Origin: Bradyrhizobium sp. LTSP885
Lineage (GTDB): Bacteria; Pseudomonadota; Alphaproteobacteria; Rhizobiales; Xanthobacteraceae
DNA: 64,000 bases
Assembly (NCBI RefSeq): GCF_000938305.1
Contig: NZ_JYMT01000042.1
Coordinates: 372,001 to 436,000, forward strand
Direction: 5' to 3'
Made by a program: the position numbers and the translations under genes. Shown here in pieces: positions 17,157-26,081 of the stretch (positions within the stretch are counted from its first letter, which is position 1; the number at the start of each line of letters is the position of its first letter). The notes beneath the pieces are model-generated. The model did no database searches. It had not been told where the DNA came from and saw nothing but the letters and a program-made list of their open reading frames with translations.

Positions 17157-18125
17157 ATGGACAAGAAGGTAGAACTGACCGCCGCGGGCGGTATCGATAA
17201 ACTCAGGATTACGGACTGCGCACCTCTGCAGCCTGGTCCGAACGAACTCCGCATCCGCCACGAAGGTGTCGGCGTAAACTTCATCGACATCTACCAACGG
17301 ATCGGCCTCTATCCCTTGCCGCTTCCTGCGGTTCTGGGCGTGGAAGGTGCTGGTGTCGTTGAAGCCGTCGGTGCCGATGTCGATAATATCAGGATAGGCG
17401 ATCGCATTGCCTATGCCGGCGTCGCCGGCGCCTATGCGGCGACACGTCTTCTGCCATCCTGGCGCGCGGTCAAATTGCCGGACGACATCAGCACGAAAAT
17501 GGCTGCCGGCTCGTTCTTGCGCGGGCTGACCGCACACATGCTTCTGACCCGCATTTATCCGGTTGGAAGCGGGACGACCTTGCTCATTCATGCCGCTGCG
17601 GGCGGCTTGGGCACCACGCTGACCCGATGGGCGAAACACCTTGGCGGCGTTGTCATCGGGACAGCCGGATCATCGGAAAAGGCAGAGATTGCGCGGGCGA
17701 ATGGCGCAGATCACGTCATTGTCGGTCGCAACGCGGACCTCGCGTCGGAGGTCGGCCGGGTGACAAATGCCAAGGGGGTCGATTTTGCGATCGACGGCAT
17801 CGGCGGCGACATGCTGCGCAAGTCTCTCGGCTGTGTCAGGCGGTTTGGGGTGGTCGCGTCGATCGGACAAGCAGCCGGGCCGATCCCGCCAGTTTCCGTC
17901 GAAGAACTCGGACCAATTCGTTCGCTGTCGCTCGCGCGTGCCAGCGTCATGGCCTATGCGGCGGAACAGCAAACCTATCGATGCGCCACGCAGGCCGTTA
18001 TCGCCGCGATCCGTCAAGGCATCATTCCAAATGCCCGCACCGAATATGCCCTGACGGAAGTCGCCCAAGCCCAAAGCGATCTTGAATCCGGAAAAACCAC
18101 CGGCACCCTGCTGCTGATCCCCTAG
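17157..18125 (+). CDS. NADPH-dependent quinone oxidoreductase (zeta-crystallin-type MDR)
   Basis: 322-residue member of the medium-chain dehydrogenase/reductase superfamily without zinc-binding Cys/His sets, matching quinone oxidoreductase (QOR). Motifs: HEGVGVNFIDIYQRIGLYPLPLP, VLGVEGAGVVEAVG, LLIHAAAGGLGTTLTRWAKHLG (nucleotide-binding GxGxxG-like), EYALTEVAQAQSDLESGKTTGTLLLIP at the C-terminus. It reduces quinones or alpha,beta-unsaturated carbonyls with NADPH. A GGAGATGAGG ribosome site precedes the ATG. Divergent LysR regulator next door. Confidence 0.93.
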   Translation: MDKKVELTAAGGIDKLRITDCAPLQPGPNELRIRHEGVGVNFIDIYQRIGLYPLPLPAVLGVEGAGVVEAVGADVDNIRIGDRIAYAGVAGAYAATRLLPSWRAVKLPDDISTKMAAGSFLRGLTAHMLLTRIYPVGSGTTLLIHAAAGGLGTTLTRWAKHLGGVVIGTAGSSEKAEIARANGADHVIVGRNADLASEVGRVTNAKGVDFAIDGIGGDMLRKSLGCVRRFGVVASIGQAAGPIPPVSVEELGPIRSLSLARASVMAYAAEQQTYRCATQAVIAAIRQGIIPNARTEYALTEVAQAQSDLESGKTTGTLLLIP

Positions 18126-18440
18126 GGAGGGGTCATCACTGTCTGGGCAAGCACAAACGTCCGCGCCGTAGCACGCGATTCCGAGGCGTGCCGGCGGGTG
18201 GCCACTTATCCCCCAACTCAAGAATATTCGTCTATTTCCCCGGACTTTCTTAGAATTGCCACCGTGTTCCTACGGACTGACGCGCGAACCGGCTTGCCTA
18301 AAAAGCGCGCGTGGCCTCTAATCGTACCGCTATGCCTGCCAGAGGGGGATCTCAGGGCAGGCGGGCAGCCGGGGGAGGCTCCATCAGAGAGCCACATCCG
18401 GTTCAATAAAAAAGAAGCACAAGCTTGCGGGACAAAAACA
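18126..18440 (+). promoter_or_regulatory. Intergenic region upstream of hfq
   Basis: 315 bp without a convincing gene. It should hold the hfq promoter and leader. It includes AT-rich tracts (around 18222-18260 and 18405-18420) in otherwise GC-rich DNA. No riboswitch or clear sRNA structure was recognised. Confidence 0.4.
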
Positions 18441-18689
18441 ATGGCGGCAGACCGCGCACAAAATCTACAAGACACCTTCCTGAACCACGTTCGTAAAACC
18501 AAAACACCGCTGACGATCTTTCTGGTCAACGGAGTGAAGCTGCAGGGCATTGTCACCTGGTTCGACAATTTCTGCTTGCTGCTGAGGCGCGACGGTCATT
18601 CGCAGCTGGTCTACAAGCACGCGATCTCGACCATCATGCCTGGCGCTCCGATCCAGTTGTTCGAAGGCGGTGAGGATGCACCGGCTTGA
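18441..18689 (+). CDS. hfq: RNA chaperone Hfq
   Basis: 82-residue Sm-like protein that forms a hexameric ring and matches sRNAs to mRNAs; in rhizobia it affects nif expression and stress responses. Sm1 motif QDTFLNHVRKTKTPLTIFLVNGVKLQGIVTWFDNF and Sm2 motif KHAISTIMP are both present. Start at MAADRAQN. It is followed after 11 bp by hflX, the conserved hfq-hflX order. Confidence 0.98.
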   Translation: MAADRAQNLQDTFLNHVRKTKTPLTIFLVNGVKLQGIVTWFDNFCLLLRRDGHSQLVYKHAISTIMPGAPIQLFEGGEDAPA

Positions 18690-18700
18690 GAGTGAACTGA

Positions 18701-20095
18701 TTGGAACCCTTCAACCGTGAAGGGGGCGCCGACCGGCCCAAGTCCAGGACCGGGGCGGCGGGGGACAGTAGCAGCGGGCGGGTGATCGTCATCGGCCCCT
18801 ATCTGCGCACGCGCCGCGGCGACGGCGATGCGCAAACGGATTCGTCTATCCGCGACTACGAGGCGCGGATAGACGAAGCCGCAGGCCTCGCGCGTGCCAT
18901 CGACCTCACCGTGGTGGAGCAGGTCATCGCGGCGATCAGCCAGCTCCGCCCGGCCACCTTTCTCGGCAAGGGCAAGGTCGAGGAGATCAACGGCCTGATC
19001 GCCGGCAACGATATCGAGCTCGTGGTGATGGATTGCGCGCTATCGCCGATCCAGCAGCGCAACCTCGAGAAGGCCTGGAGCACCAAAGTGCTCGATCGCA
19101 CCGGCCTGATCCTGGAAATCTTCGGCCGCCGCGCCAAGACCAAGGAAGGCGCGCTGCAGGTCGAGCTCGCGCATCTCAATTACCAGCGCAGCCGCCTGGT
19201 GCGGTCCTGGACCCATCTCGAGCGCCAGCGCGGCGGCTTCGGCTTCATGGGCGGTCCCGGCGAAACCCAGATCGAGGCCGACCGCCGGCTGATCGGCGAC
19301 CGCATCACGCGGCTCGAGAACGAATTGAAGAAGGTGCAGGCGACACGGCGGCTGCATCGCGCCGGACGCCAGCGCGTGCCGTACCGCGTGGTGGCGCTGG
19401 TCGGCTACACCAATGCCGGCAAGTCGACCCTGTTCAACCGCCTGACGCGCGCGGACGTGCAGGCCGCCGACATGCTGTTTGCGACGCTCGATCCGACCTT
19501 GCGCTCGCTCAACCTGCCGCATGGCGGCAAGGCGATGCTGTCAGACACCGTCGGCTTCATCTCCAATTTGCCGACCCAGCTCGTGGCTGCGTTCCGCGCC
19601 ACGCTGGAGGAGGTGCTGGAGGCGCACATCATCCTGCATGTCCGCGACATCTCGCATGAGGATGCCGAGGCCCAGGAGCGCGACGTCGAGGCGGTGCTGC
19701 ACCAGCTCGGCATCGATCCCGAAGCCGACGGCGGCCAGCGCGTCATCGAGGTCTGGAACAAGATCGACCGCTTCGATCCCGAGGAGCGCGACAATTTGCG
19801 AAACATCGCGGCCCGGCGCCCGCCGGAGCGGCCTTGCTTCCTGGTCTCGGCGGCCTCGGGCGAGGGGATCGAGGAACTGCTCGCCGCGATCGAAGACCGG
19901 CTCGCAGCCACGTGCACGACGCTGAATCTCTCGATCGACGCCTCCGACGGCGCCGGCATCAGCTGGCTGCACCGCAATGCCGAGGTGCTCACCAAGGAGC
20001 TGCACGGCGAGCGCTTCGACATGACTGTGCGCGTCGACGAGACCAAGCGGGACATCGTGATGTCACGGTTTGCCGCCGTGCCGCGTGTCGCATAG
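18701..20095 (+). CDS. hflX: Ribosome-associated GTPase HflX
   Basis: 464 residues. HflX splits or rescues stalled ribosomes under heat and other stress. The N-terminal glycine-rich subdomain (ATFLGKGKVEEI, GPGETQIEADRR) precedes the G domain: G1 GYTNAGKSTLFNRL, G3 DTVGFISNLP, G4 NKID. Start is TTG at 18701 (MEPFNREGG), 11 bp after hfq. The first 40 residues are low-complexity. Confidence 0.95.
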   Translation: MEPFNREGGADRPKSRTGAAGDSSSGRVIVIGPYLRTRRGDGDAQTDSSIRDYEARIDEAAGLARAIDLTVVEQVIAAISQLRPATFLGKGKVEEINGLIAGNDIELVVMDCALSPIQQRNLEKAWSTKVLDRTGLILEIFGRRAKTKEGALQVELAHLNYQRSRLVRSWTHLERQRGGFGFMGGPGETQIEADRRLIGDRITRLENELKKVQATRRLHRAGRQRVPYRVVALVGYTNAGKSTLFNRLTRADVQAADMLFATLDPTLRSLNLPHGGKAMLSDTVGFISNLPTQLVAAFRATLEEVLEAHIILHVRDISHEDAEAQERDVEAVLHQLGIDPEADGGQRVIEVWNKIDRFDPEERDNLRNIAARRPPERPCFLVSAASGEGIEELLAAIEDRLAATCTTLNLSIDASDGAGISWLHRNAEVLTKELHGERFDMTVRVDETKRDIVMSRFAAVPRVA

Positions 20096-20245
20096 TTCTG
20101 GCTTGTCAGGTTCAGCCGGACTCCAATTGCTGGAATACGACGCTTCCATGACACGGCCGGCCTGCGACCCGCCGCCGCACTTTCTGTTTGAATTTCCCGT
20201 CGCCTTGGTTCATTGCGCTGCTGGGTGCAAAGGCGAGGGCGATCG

Positions 20246-21616
20246 ATGCAGAATTCGGGCGAAGTCGTAACCAGCGGGACGCACGCGGGCCCGAACGGGG
20301 ATCTCGCCCATGAGCGGGCTCCCGATATCGTCGAGGCCCTCAATGCGCAGGAGCCGGCGGTCGCAGCCTCGATGCTGCGGGCGCTGCCGGCCGAGCGGGC
20401 GATCGAGGTCCTGGATTTGCCCGGGCTCGACAACACCTGCGAGATCATTGCTGAGCTGCCCACCGAGACCGCGGTTGCGCTGCTGTCCGGCGTCTCCGAC
20501 GACCGCGCCGCCGACATCTTCAAGGAGCTGATCGAGCCGCTCCGGACCACGCTGCTCAACCGCCTCAATCCGGACACCAGGGCCACCATCTCGACGCTGC
20601 TGGCCTATCCGGAACGCAGCGCCGGCAGCATCATGACCACCGAGTTTGTCAGCGTGCCGTCGAGCTGGACCATCGCCGAGGTCCTGCATCACATCCGTAT
20701 GGTCGAGCGCACCCGCGAGACCGTCTACTCGATCTTCGTGACCGATCCGGTCAAGAAGACGCTGATCCAGGCGGTGCCGTTGCGCCGGCTGATTTCGGGC
20801 GATCCGCATGCCAGCGTGCTGACCGCGGCGCCGGCGCGCAAGCCGCTGATGATCTCGCCCGAGGCCGACCGCATGGAAGCGGCGCGGCTGATCTCCCGAT
20901 ACGACCTGCTGGCGGTCGCGGTCGTCGATGGCCCCGGCCATATCCTCGGCATTGTCACGGTCGACGACGTGATCGACACCATCGTCGAGGAATCGACCGA
21001 GGACGCCCAGAAATTCGGCGGTATGGAAGCGCTCGACGAGCCTTATCTGCGGATCAGTTTCCTCGAGATGATCAAGAAGCGCGGCGGCTGGCTGTGCGCG
21101 CTGTTCCTCTCGGAAATGCTGACCGCAAGCGCCATGCAGACCTTCCAGAGCGAGCTGGAGAAGGCGATCGTCCTGACCCTGTTTATTCCGCTGATCATGA
21201 GCTCGGGCGGCAATTCCGGCTCGCAGGCCACCTCGCTGCTGATCCGGGCGCTGGCCCTGCATGAGTTGCGGCTGCGCGACTGGTGGCGGGTCGCCTTGCG
21301 CGAACTGCCGACAGGCCTGGCGCTCGGCGCCATCCTCGGCGTCATCGGCATGGTCAGGATCACGCTCTGGCAGACGCTCGGCATCTTCGACTACGGTCCG
21401 CATTGGGGCCTGGTGGCCGCAACGGTCGGATCTGCGCTGGTCGGCATCGTGACCTTCGGATCGCTCTCGGGATCGATGCTGCCGTTCATCCTGAAGCGGA
21501 TCGGCTTCGACCCCGCGAGCGCATCCGCGCCGTTCGTGGCGACGCTGGTCGACGTCACCGGCCTCGTGATCTATTTCGGCGTCGCGGCGGTGATCCTGCG
21601 CGGCACGCTGTTGTGA
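20246..21616 (+). CDS. mgtE: Magnesium transporter MgtE
   Basis: 456 residues. N-terminal MgtE_N superhelix (about 25-125), two CBS domains (about 135-255, including SVPSSWTIAEVLHHIR and GIVTVDDVIDTIVEE), then five membrane helices (about 285-456) with the signature LFIPLIMSSGGNSGSQATSLLIRALAL, whose N and G residues line the Mg2+ pore, and PFILKRIGFDPASASAPFVATLVDVTG. The cytoplasmic domains close the channel when Mg2+ is abundant. ATG at 20246 preferred to a TTG 33 bases upstream because a GGCGAGGGC stretch sits before it. Confidence 0.95.
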   Translation: MQNSGEVVTSGTHAGPNGDLAHERAPDIVEALNAQEPAVAASMLRALPAERAIEVLDLPGLDNTCEIIAELPTETAVALLSGVSDDRAADIFKELIEPLRTTLLNRLNPDTRATISTLLAYPERSAGSIMTTEFVSVPSSWTIAEVLHHIRMVERTRETVYSIFVTDPVKKTLIQAVPLRRLISGDPHASVLTAAPARKPLMISPEADRMEAARLISRYDLLAVAVVDGPGHILGIVTVDDVIDTIVEESTEDAQKFGGMEALDEPYLRISFLEMIKKRGGWLCALFLSEMLTASAMQTFQSELEKAIVLTLFIPLIMSSGGNSGSQATSLLIRALALHELRLRDWWRVALRELPTGLALGAILGVIGMVRITLWQTLGIFDYGPHWGLVAATVGSALVGIVTFGSLSGSMLPFILKRIGFDPASASAPFVATLVDVTGLVIYFGVAAVILRGTLL

Positions 21617-21656
21617 CGATCTGTGAGTAGGCTACGCATCTGCAGCCACGAACCCG

Positions 21657-21822
21657 CTGTCGTCCCTGCGAAAGCAGGGACCCATAACCACCGCCTCTTA
21701 TTGTTGAGCGCAGTCGCAGTTCCGCAGCTCAGCGGCGCGCGATGCTGAAGTGCGCGGTACTGGCAGCTTCAGCGAACCGATAGATCACGCGGTATGGGTC
21801 CCTGCTTTCGCAGGGACGACAG
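21657..21822. repeat. Inverted pair of REP-like palindromes (REPIN-like)
   Basis: A 30-bp sequence at 21657-21686 (ctgtcgtccctgcgaaagca...) is exactly repeated in inverse orientation at 21793-21822. Each copy is itself palindromic (GTCCCTGC...GCAGGGAC). About 106 bp separate them. The right copy supplies the last codons of mazG. Confidence 0.85.
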
Positions 21823-22630
21823 CGGATTTCGCCTCGTTCCAGAGCGCGTCCATCTCCTGCAATGTGGCGTCCTGCAGCGAGCGGCCCTTCGCGGCAAGGG
21901 TCCTTTCGATATACGCAAACCGCCGCTCGAACTTCGCATTCGTTCCACGCAGCGCCGTCTCGGGGTCCGCGCCGACGTGGCGGGCGAGGTTGACCAGCGC
22001 GAACATCAGGTCGCCGGTCTCTTCCGCAATCTCCTGCCTGTCATTGCGGTCGAGCGCGGATTCGATCTCGTCGGCCTCCTCGCGGATTTTGGCCAGCACC
22101 GCGCGCGGGTCGTTCCAGTCGAAGCCGACGGTGGAGGCCTTGCGCTGCAGCTCCATCGCGCGCGCCAGCGGCGGAAGGCCGGCCTTGACGCTTGCGAGCA
22201 GGGAGGTGTGTGCGGTGTCCTCCGGCGGTCGTCGCGCGGCGCGTTCGGCTTTTTCTTCGGCCTTGATGCGCTCCCAGGCGCTCTTGACGCCGGCGGGCTG
22301 GATGTTGCCGTCCTTGTCGGCGAAGACGTGCGGATGACGGCGGATCATCTTGGTTGTAACAGCCTCGACGACGTCGCCGAACGCAAAGGCCTTCTGCTCC
22401 TCCGCCATGCGGGCGTGATAGACCACCTGCAGCAGGAGATCGCCGAGCTCGTCGCGCAGATCCTCGAAATCGCCGCGCGTGATCGCGTCCGCGACCTCAT
22501 AGGCCTCCTCGATCGTGTAGGGCGCGATGGTCGCGAAATCCTGCTCGAGGTCCCAGGGGCAACCGGTCACCGGCGTGCGCAGCGCAGCCATGATTTCGAT
22601 CAGGCGTGAAATGTCGCGGGAAGGGGTCAT
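21785..22630 (-). CDS. mazG: Nucleoside triphosphate pyrophosphohydrolase MazG
   Basis: 281 residues, all-alpha NTP pyrophosphatase that cleans the nucleotide pool. Two MazG modules: GCPWDLEQDFATIAPYTIEEAYEVADAI with EExxE-type helix (DELGDLLLQVVYHARMAEE), and a second around 175-235 (IREEADEIESALDR, EEIAEETGDLMFALVNLARH). Start at MTPSRDIS (22630). The last 13 codons (SAVVPAKAGTHTA) are read from an intergenic palindromic repeat, so the native C-terminus has been extended by repeat insertion. This tail should not affect the catalytic core. Confidence 0.95.
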   Translation of the reverse strand: MTPSRDISRLIEIMAALRTPVTGCPWDLEQDFATIAPYTIEEAYEVADAITRGDFEDLRDELGDLLLQVVYHARMAEEQKAFAFGDVVEAVTTKMIRRHPHVFADKDGNIQPAGVKSAWERIKAEEKAERAARRPPEDTAHTSLLASVKAGLPPLARAMELQRKASTVGFDWNDPRAVLAKIREEADEIESALDRNDRQEIAEETGDLMFALVNLARHVGADPETALRGTNAKFERRFAYIERTLAAKGRSLQDATLQEMDALWNEAKSAVVPAKAGTHTA

Positions 22631-22777
22631 CGGGCACCGGCGCGTGAGAGGCGCGGCTGTTATGCCAAATCGGCCCCGTCGATCCCAGCGAAACGCGCCG
22701 GAATCGAGACGCTGTCCACCGATTGGCCGCGGCGTCAGAGGATGCCAAATCGCATCCGGGGTGCTAAATCGCCTCTC

Positions 22778-23491
22778 ATGGACGATCAGATCAACTCCGA
22801 GACCGCGCTGGTGCTGTTTTCCGGCGGCCAGGATTCCACCACCTGCCTCGCCTGGGCGCTGCAGCGCTTTGCCCGCGTCGAGATGCTGGGCTTTGCCTAT
22901 GGCCAGCGCCACGCGATCGAGCTCGACTGCCGCGACCGCCTGTTGTCCGGCCTCACATCGCTGCGGCCGGACTGGGCTGCGAAACTCGGCGACAGCCATA
23001 CGCTCGCGATCCCGACCTTGGCGGAGGTCTCCGACACCGCGTTGACTCGCGACGTCGCGATCGAAATGGGCGCTGACGGGTTGCCGAACACCTTCGTGCC
23101 CGGCCGCAATCTCGTATTTCTCACCTTCGCGGCAGCGCTAGCCTATCGCCGCGGCATCCGCCACATCATCGGCGGGATGTGCGAGACCGACTATTCCGGC
23201 TATCCCGATTGCCGGGATGAAACCATCAAGGCGCTGCAGTCGGCGCTCAATCTCGGCATGGCCAAAAACTTTGAGCTGCACACACCGCTGATGTGGCTCG
23301 ACAAGGCTGCGACATGGCGGCTGGCCGACGAACTCGGCGGGGCAGGGCTGGTCGACCTGATCCGCGAGCACTCCCACACCTGTTATCTCGGCGACCGCGG
23401 CGCGCAGCACGATTGGGGTTCCGGCTGCGGCGAATGCCCGGCCTGCGCGCTGCGGGCGAAGGGCTGGCGGGAGTATGCAGCAGGGCTGTGA
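22778..23491 (+). CDS. queC: 7-cyano-7-deazaguanine synthase QueC
   Basis: 237 residues. It makes preQ0 from 7-carboxy-7-deazaguanine, ATP and ammonia, for queuosine in tRNA. N-terminal PP-loop LFSGGQDSTTCLAWAL, substrate block FVPGRNLVFLTFAAALAYRRG, GGMCETDYSGYPDCRDETIKAL, and the C-terminal zinc site with Cys in SHTCYLGDR, GCGECPACALRAKGW. Start at MDDQINSE. The other queuosine genes are not in the window. Confidence 0.97.
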   Translation: MDDQINSETALVLFSGGQDSTTCLAWALQRFARVEMLGFAYGQRHAIELDCRDRLLSGLTSLRPDWAAKLGDSHTLAIPTLAEVSDTALTRDVAIEMGADGLPNTFVPGRNLVFLTFAAALAYRRGIRHIIGGMCETDYSGYPDCRDETIKALQSALNLGMAKNFELHTPLMWLDKAATWRLADELGGAGLVDLIREHSHTCYLGDRGAQHDWGSGCGECPACALRAKGWREYAAGL

Positions 23492-23496
23492 GGCTT

Positions 23497-24711
23497 TTAG
23501 GCCGTAGGTACTGCCGGTCCGGCCGCAGGCTCGGAGAGGGCGTTCGCGGCCCCTGCCGCCAGCCGAATTGACGGCGCGTCCACGGCCTTCTCCATGGCCA
23601 TGGCGGCAACCAGAAACGAAGGCACGTAAGCGACAAAACTGATCAGAACGGACGTGCCATAAGAAAGCCCGGCGGCTTGAGCGGCCAGGAAGACGGAGCA
23701 CGCAACCGAGAGCAGCACCGGGATGTGTGCTAGATAGAGCGGAAACGAGATGCGGCCGAGGTATTGGCCGGTCGGCCTCGCGAGCAGTCGCTGTGCCGCC
23801 GGCCAGCCGGTGATTAACGCCACCAGCATCACCGCTGAGATTGCGTGCCAGATCGACGCGTCGGCCTGAACCGTCAAGCCGGGGGCGATAATCGGAGGGA
23901 ACGGAACAAGCGCCGTGATCGCGAGCAGCGCATCCCAGATCGGCCAGCGCTCAATGCTGAGCGGGACTGTGCCCAGCGTGAGAACCAATATCAAAATGGC
24001 CGGGCGCCAGCGCAGGCGTGCGGTGAAACGCGGAGCGTCCAGAAGATACAGCGCCGCGCCGAACAGGACCACCGAGATGTAGCTGCGCGCGAGCATGATG
24101 CCCAGCGCAAGCATGATGATTGCAGCCCACCGCGGCCGGTTGGCCGGCAGGCGCGTGGCGAAAATCCCGATCAGCAGAAGCGAGCCGAGAAATTCGACCG
24201 GCATTGTCCAGAGAACAGAATTATAAGAGTTCGCGCGCGTCGGGATGCCCAACAGGCTGTTCCAGGCCTGAAAAAGTGCATCAGTGAGACTTGGCTGCTG
24301 CGTGAACTGGCCCGACAGCCAGGTCGAGCGCGTGATCGCGGCAGCCTCGTGATTGAACGCAAGTCCTGACGCCAGGACGAACCAGCCGAACAGGCTGGCC
24401 GCGAGCACTGGAAGTCCGAGCCGGAGTGTCCGCTTCACGACGAGCGCAACCGCGGACATATCGCTGGTATGGAACGATTTGGCGAGAACGAACCCTGACA
24501 GCGCAAGGAAGATGCAGACCGCATAATTGCCGCCTGCCGCGATGAACAGAAAAGGGTAGGCCGAAAGCGCGACTTCCCAGGACCCCTGCGCGTGCTCGGG
24601 GCGCCCGGTGTAGATGGCGAAATCGAAGGCCATGACGAAATGCGACAGAGCGACGTTGAGCGCCGCGATGCCACGAAGGCCGTCGAGATAGGACATGCGG
24701 GAGGAAGGCAT
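23497..24711 (-). CDS. Acyltransferase-3 family membrane protein
   Basis: 404 residues, about ten hydrophobic helices. The N-terminal block SYLDGLRGIAALNVALSHFV holds the catalytic-type His of the acyltransferase 3 (OafA/NodX/WecH) family, and LWTMPVEFLGSLLL is the second conserved block. Such proteins O-acetylate or otherwise acylate lipopolysaccharide, exopolysaccharide or Nod-factor sugars from the inner membrane. No glycan cluster is adjacent, so the substrate cannot be named. It converges with queC. Confidence 0.88.
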   Translation of the reverse strand: MPSSRMSYLDGLRGIAALNVALSHFVMAFDFAIYTGRPEHAQGSWEVALSAYPFLFIAAGGNYAVCIFLALSGFVLAKSFHTSDMSAVALVVKRTLRLGLPVLAASLFGWFVLASGLAFNHEAAAITRSTWLSGQFTQQPSLTDALFQAWNSLLGIPTRANSYNSVLWTMPVEFLGSLLLIGIFATRLPANRPRWAAIIMLALGIMLARSYISVVLFGAALYLLDAPRFTARLRWRPAILILVLTLGTVPLSIERWPIWDALLAITALVPFPPIIAPGLTVQADASIWHAISAVMLVALITGWPAAQRLLARPTGQYLGRISFPLYLAHIPVLLSVACSVFLAAQAAGLSYGTSVLISFVAYVPSFLVAAMAMEKAVDAPSIRLAAGAANALSEPAAGPAVPTA

Positions 24712-24862
24712 GGGAACGGCTCGATGACCCCGGTTACGAAAGGCAGCGAGTGTGTGGCAAGTTAGCTAACAAAGCCTTGCCTCGGCAGTCTACCGATGGG
24801 CTCTGGCCCCTCTACGCCGGGCGCGTGGGTCACTGATTTGCCCGACGGCGCAAGCCCCGCAG

Positions 24863-24988
24863 CTGTCATCGCCCGGCCTGTGCGCAATTGCGCACATGGA
24901 CCGGGCGACCCAGTACGCCGCGGCCCATCTGCTCGAGCACGACCGTCTCTGGAATACTGGATCGCCCGGACAAGCCGGGCGACGACAC
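24863..24988. repeat. Second REP-like inverted pair between two genes
   Basis: The left element (24863-24915) begins ctgtcatcgcccggc, holds the perfect TGCGCAATTGCGCA dyad, and ends gaccgggcgacccagta. The right element (24955-24988) is tactggatcgcccgg followed by acaagccgggcgacgaca. The elements are inverse, imperfect copies with CCCGG/CCGGG stems. Together they fill most of the 333-bp gap at 24712-25044, where no gene is supported. Confidence 0.65.
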
Positions 24989-25044
24989 CGAGGGTCGGCC
25001 GATTGATCATCGAAGCGGAATCTCACCCCGGAGCGAGCGCGCCG

Positions 25045-25422
25045 CTACTCGAAATCCGCCGGCGTCAGCTCGATCGGCTTGCCGTGCGGCGTGCGGTCGG
25101 CGGCGTGGTCCCAGGCGTCGCGGTAACGGTGCAGCGTCTCCGGCGTCGTCACGCCCTTTGTAGCGACGAGGTGTTCGAGCGTGGCCAGCCAGTGCTGGTA
25201 GTAGGTCTCGCCGGTATCGGGATCGCCGGCAGCTTGCGCACGCTTGATCTGCTCGGCGAGGGCGGCGGCCCATTCGCTCCAGGTGAACAGGCCCCGCTCA
25301 TGAAGCGACAGCGCAATCGCAAACGCCTGGGCTTCCCAGGGTGCGCGGAACACCGGACCTTCATCATCGCGCGGAACGCCCGGCACCGCCTTTGCGGCGT
25401 GGCCGGCTGCTTCTGTGTCCAT
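25045..25422 (-). CDS. Nitrile hydratase accessory (activator) protein
   Basis: 125 residues related to the N-terminal half of nitrile hydratase beta subunits, the family of cobalt-inserting metallochaperones (P14K/NhlE type) that deliver metal and drive post-translational Cys oxidation. Motifs: FRAPWEAQAFAIALSLHERGLFTWSEWAAALA and YYQHWLATLEHLVATKGV. Start MDTEAAGH (25422) overlaps the nthB stop by one base, and the gene order alpha-beta-accessory is that of cobalt nitrile hydratases. Confidence 0.9.
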   Translation of the reverse strand: MDTEAAGHAAKAVPGVPRDDEGPVFRAPWEAQAFAIALSLHERGLFTWSEWAAALAEQIKRAQAAGDPDTGETYYQHWLATLEHLVATKGVTTPETLHRYRDAWDHAADRTPHGKPIELTPADFE

Positions 25423-26081
25423 CACACGTGCTCCAGATAGGGCTCGAACGCATCGATCGAGATCTTGACGGTCGGGTCGGCATCCGGCCCCCAGAGTTCG
25501 TGCCCATCGAACACCACGGTGTAGAGCCATTGCGGATTCTCGCCGGCGTCGTTCGCTGCGGTGTCCGGAAAGACGTGGCAGCCATGGTCGCGTTCGACGA
25601 TTCCGACATGGCCGCGCACGTAGCGCGGCAGCCGCGTATGGGTGGCGGGATGGATGTTCCTGGCGCGCACTCTGTCGCCGGCCTTGAACTTTGCAGGCGC
25701 CGGTGCTGCGCGGCCGAACTTGCCGCGGACCATCGTGCGTTCGACGTCGCTGACAGAAAGCTTGCCGGGTGCGAGCGGCTTGGCCGGCTTCACCGCATGT
25801 CCGGCAGCAACGTCCTCTTTCGCGAGATAGCCCTTGTCGAGCAGCAGGTCCTCAAGCCCGAGCAGCCATTTCTTGTAATAGGAACTCGACAGATAGACAT
25901 GCGGGGGCAGGGCCTCGCGATAGAATCGCGAGGCGTCGATGTTGAAGGCGCCGGCGGCGCCCATCGCGCGCACCATGGCCAGCACCCGTGATTCCCATAC
26001 TTGATGGAACATCGGCTCGTTCGGTTCGGGCTCGACCTTGCCGAACCCGTCCATGCCGCCCATGTCGTGCACGCCGTTCAC
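25422..26081 (-). CDS. nthB: Nitrile hydratase beta subunit
   Basis: 219 residues. MNGVHDMGGMDGFGKVEPE is the family N-terminus; the middle has YYKKWLLGLEDLLLDKGYL; the C-terminal SH3-like barrel shows FKAGDRVRARNIHPATHTRLPRYVRGHVGIVE and FDGHELWG. Together with the alpha subunit it hydrates nitriles to amides; conserved Arg residues in RLPRYVRG support the active-site Cys cluster of alpha. It overlaps nthA by four bases. Confidence 0.95.
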   Translation of the reverse strand: MNGVHDMGGMDGFGKVEPEPNEPMFHQVWESRVLAMVRAMGAAGAFNIDASRFYREALPPHVYLSSSYYKKWLLGLEDLLLDKGYLAKEDVAAGHAVKPAKPLAPGKLSVSDVERTMVRGKFGRAAPAPAKFKAGDRVRARNIHPATHTRLPRYVRGHVGIVERDHGCHVFPDTAANDAGENPQWLYTVVFDGHELWGPDADPTVKISIDAFEPYLEHV

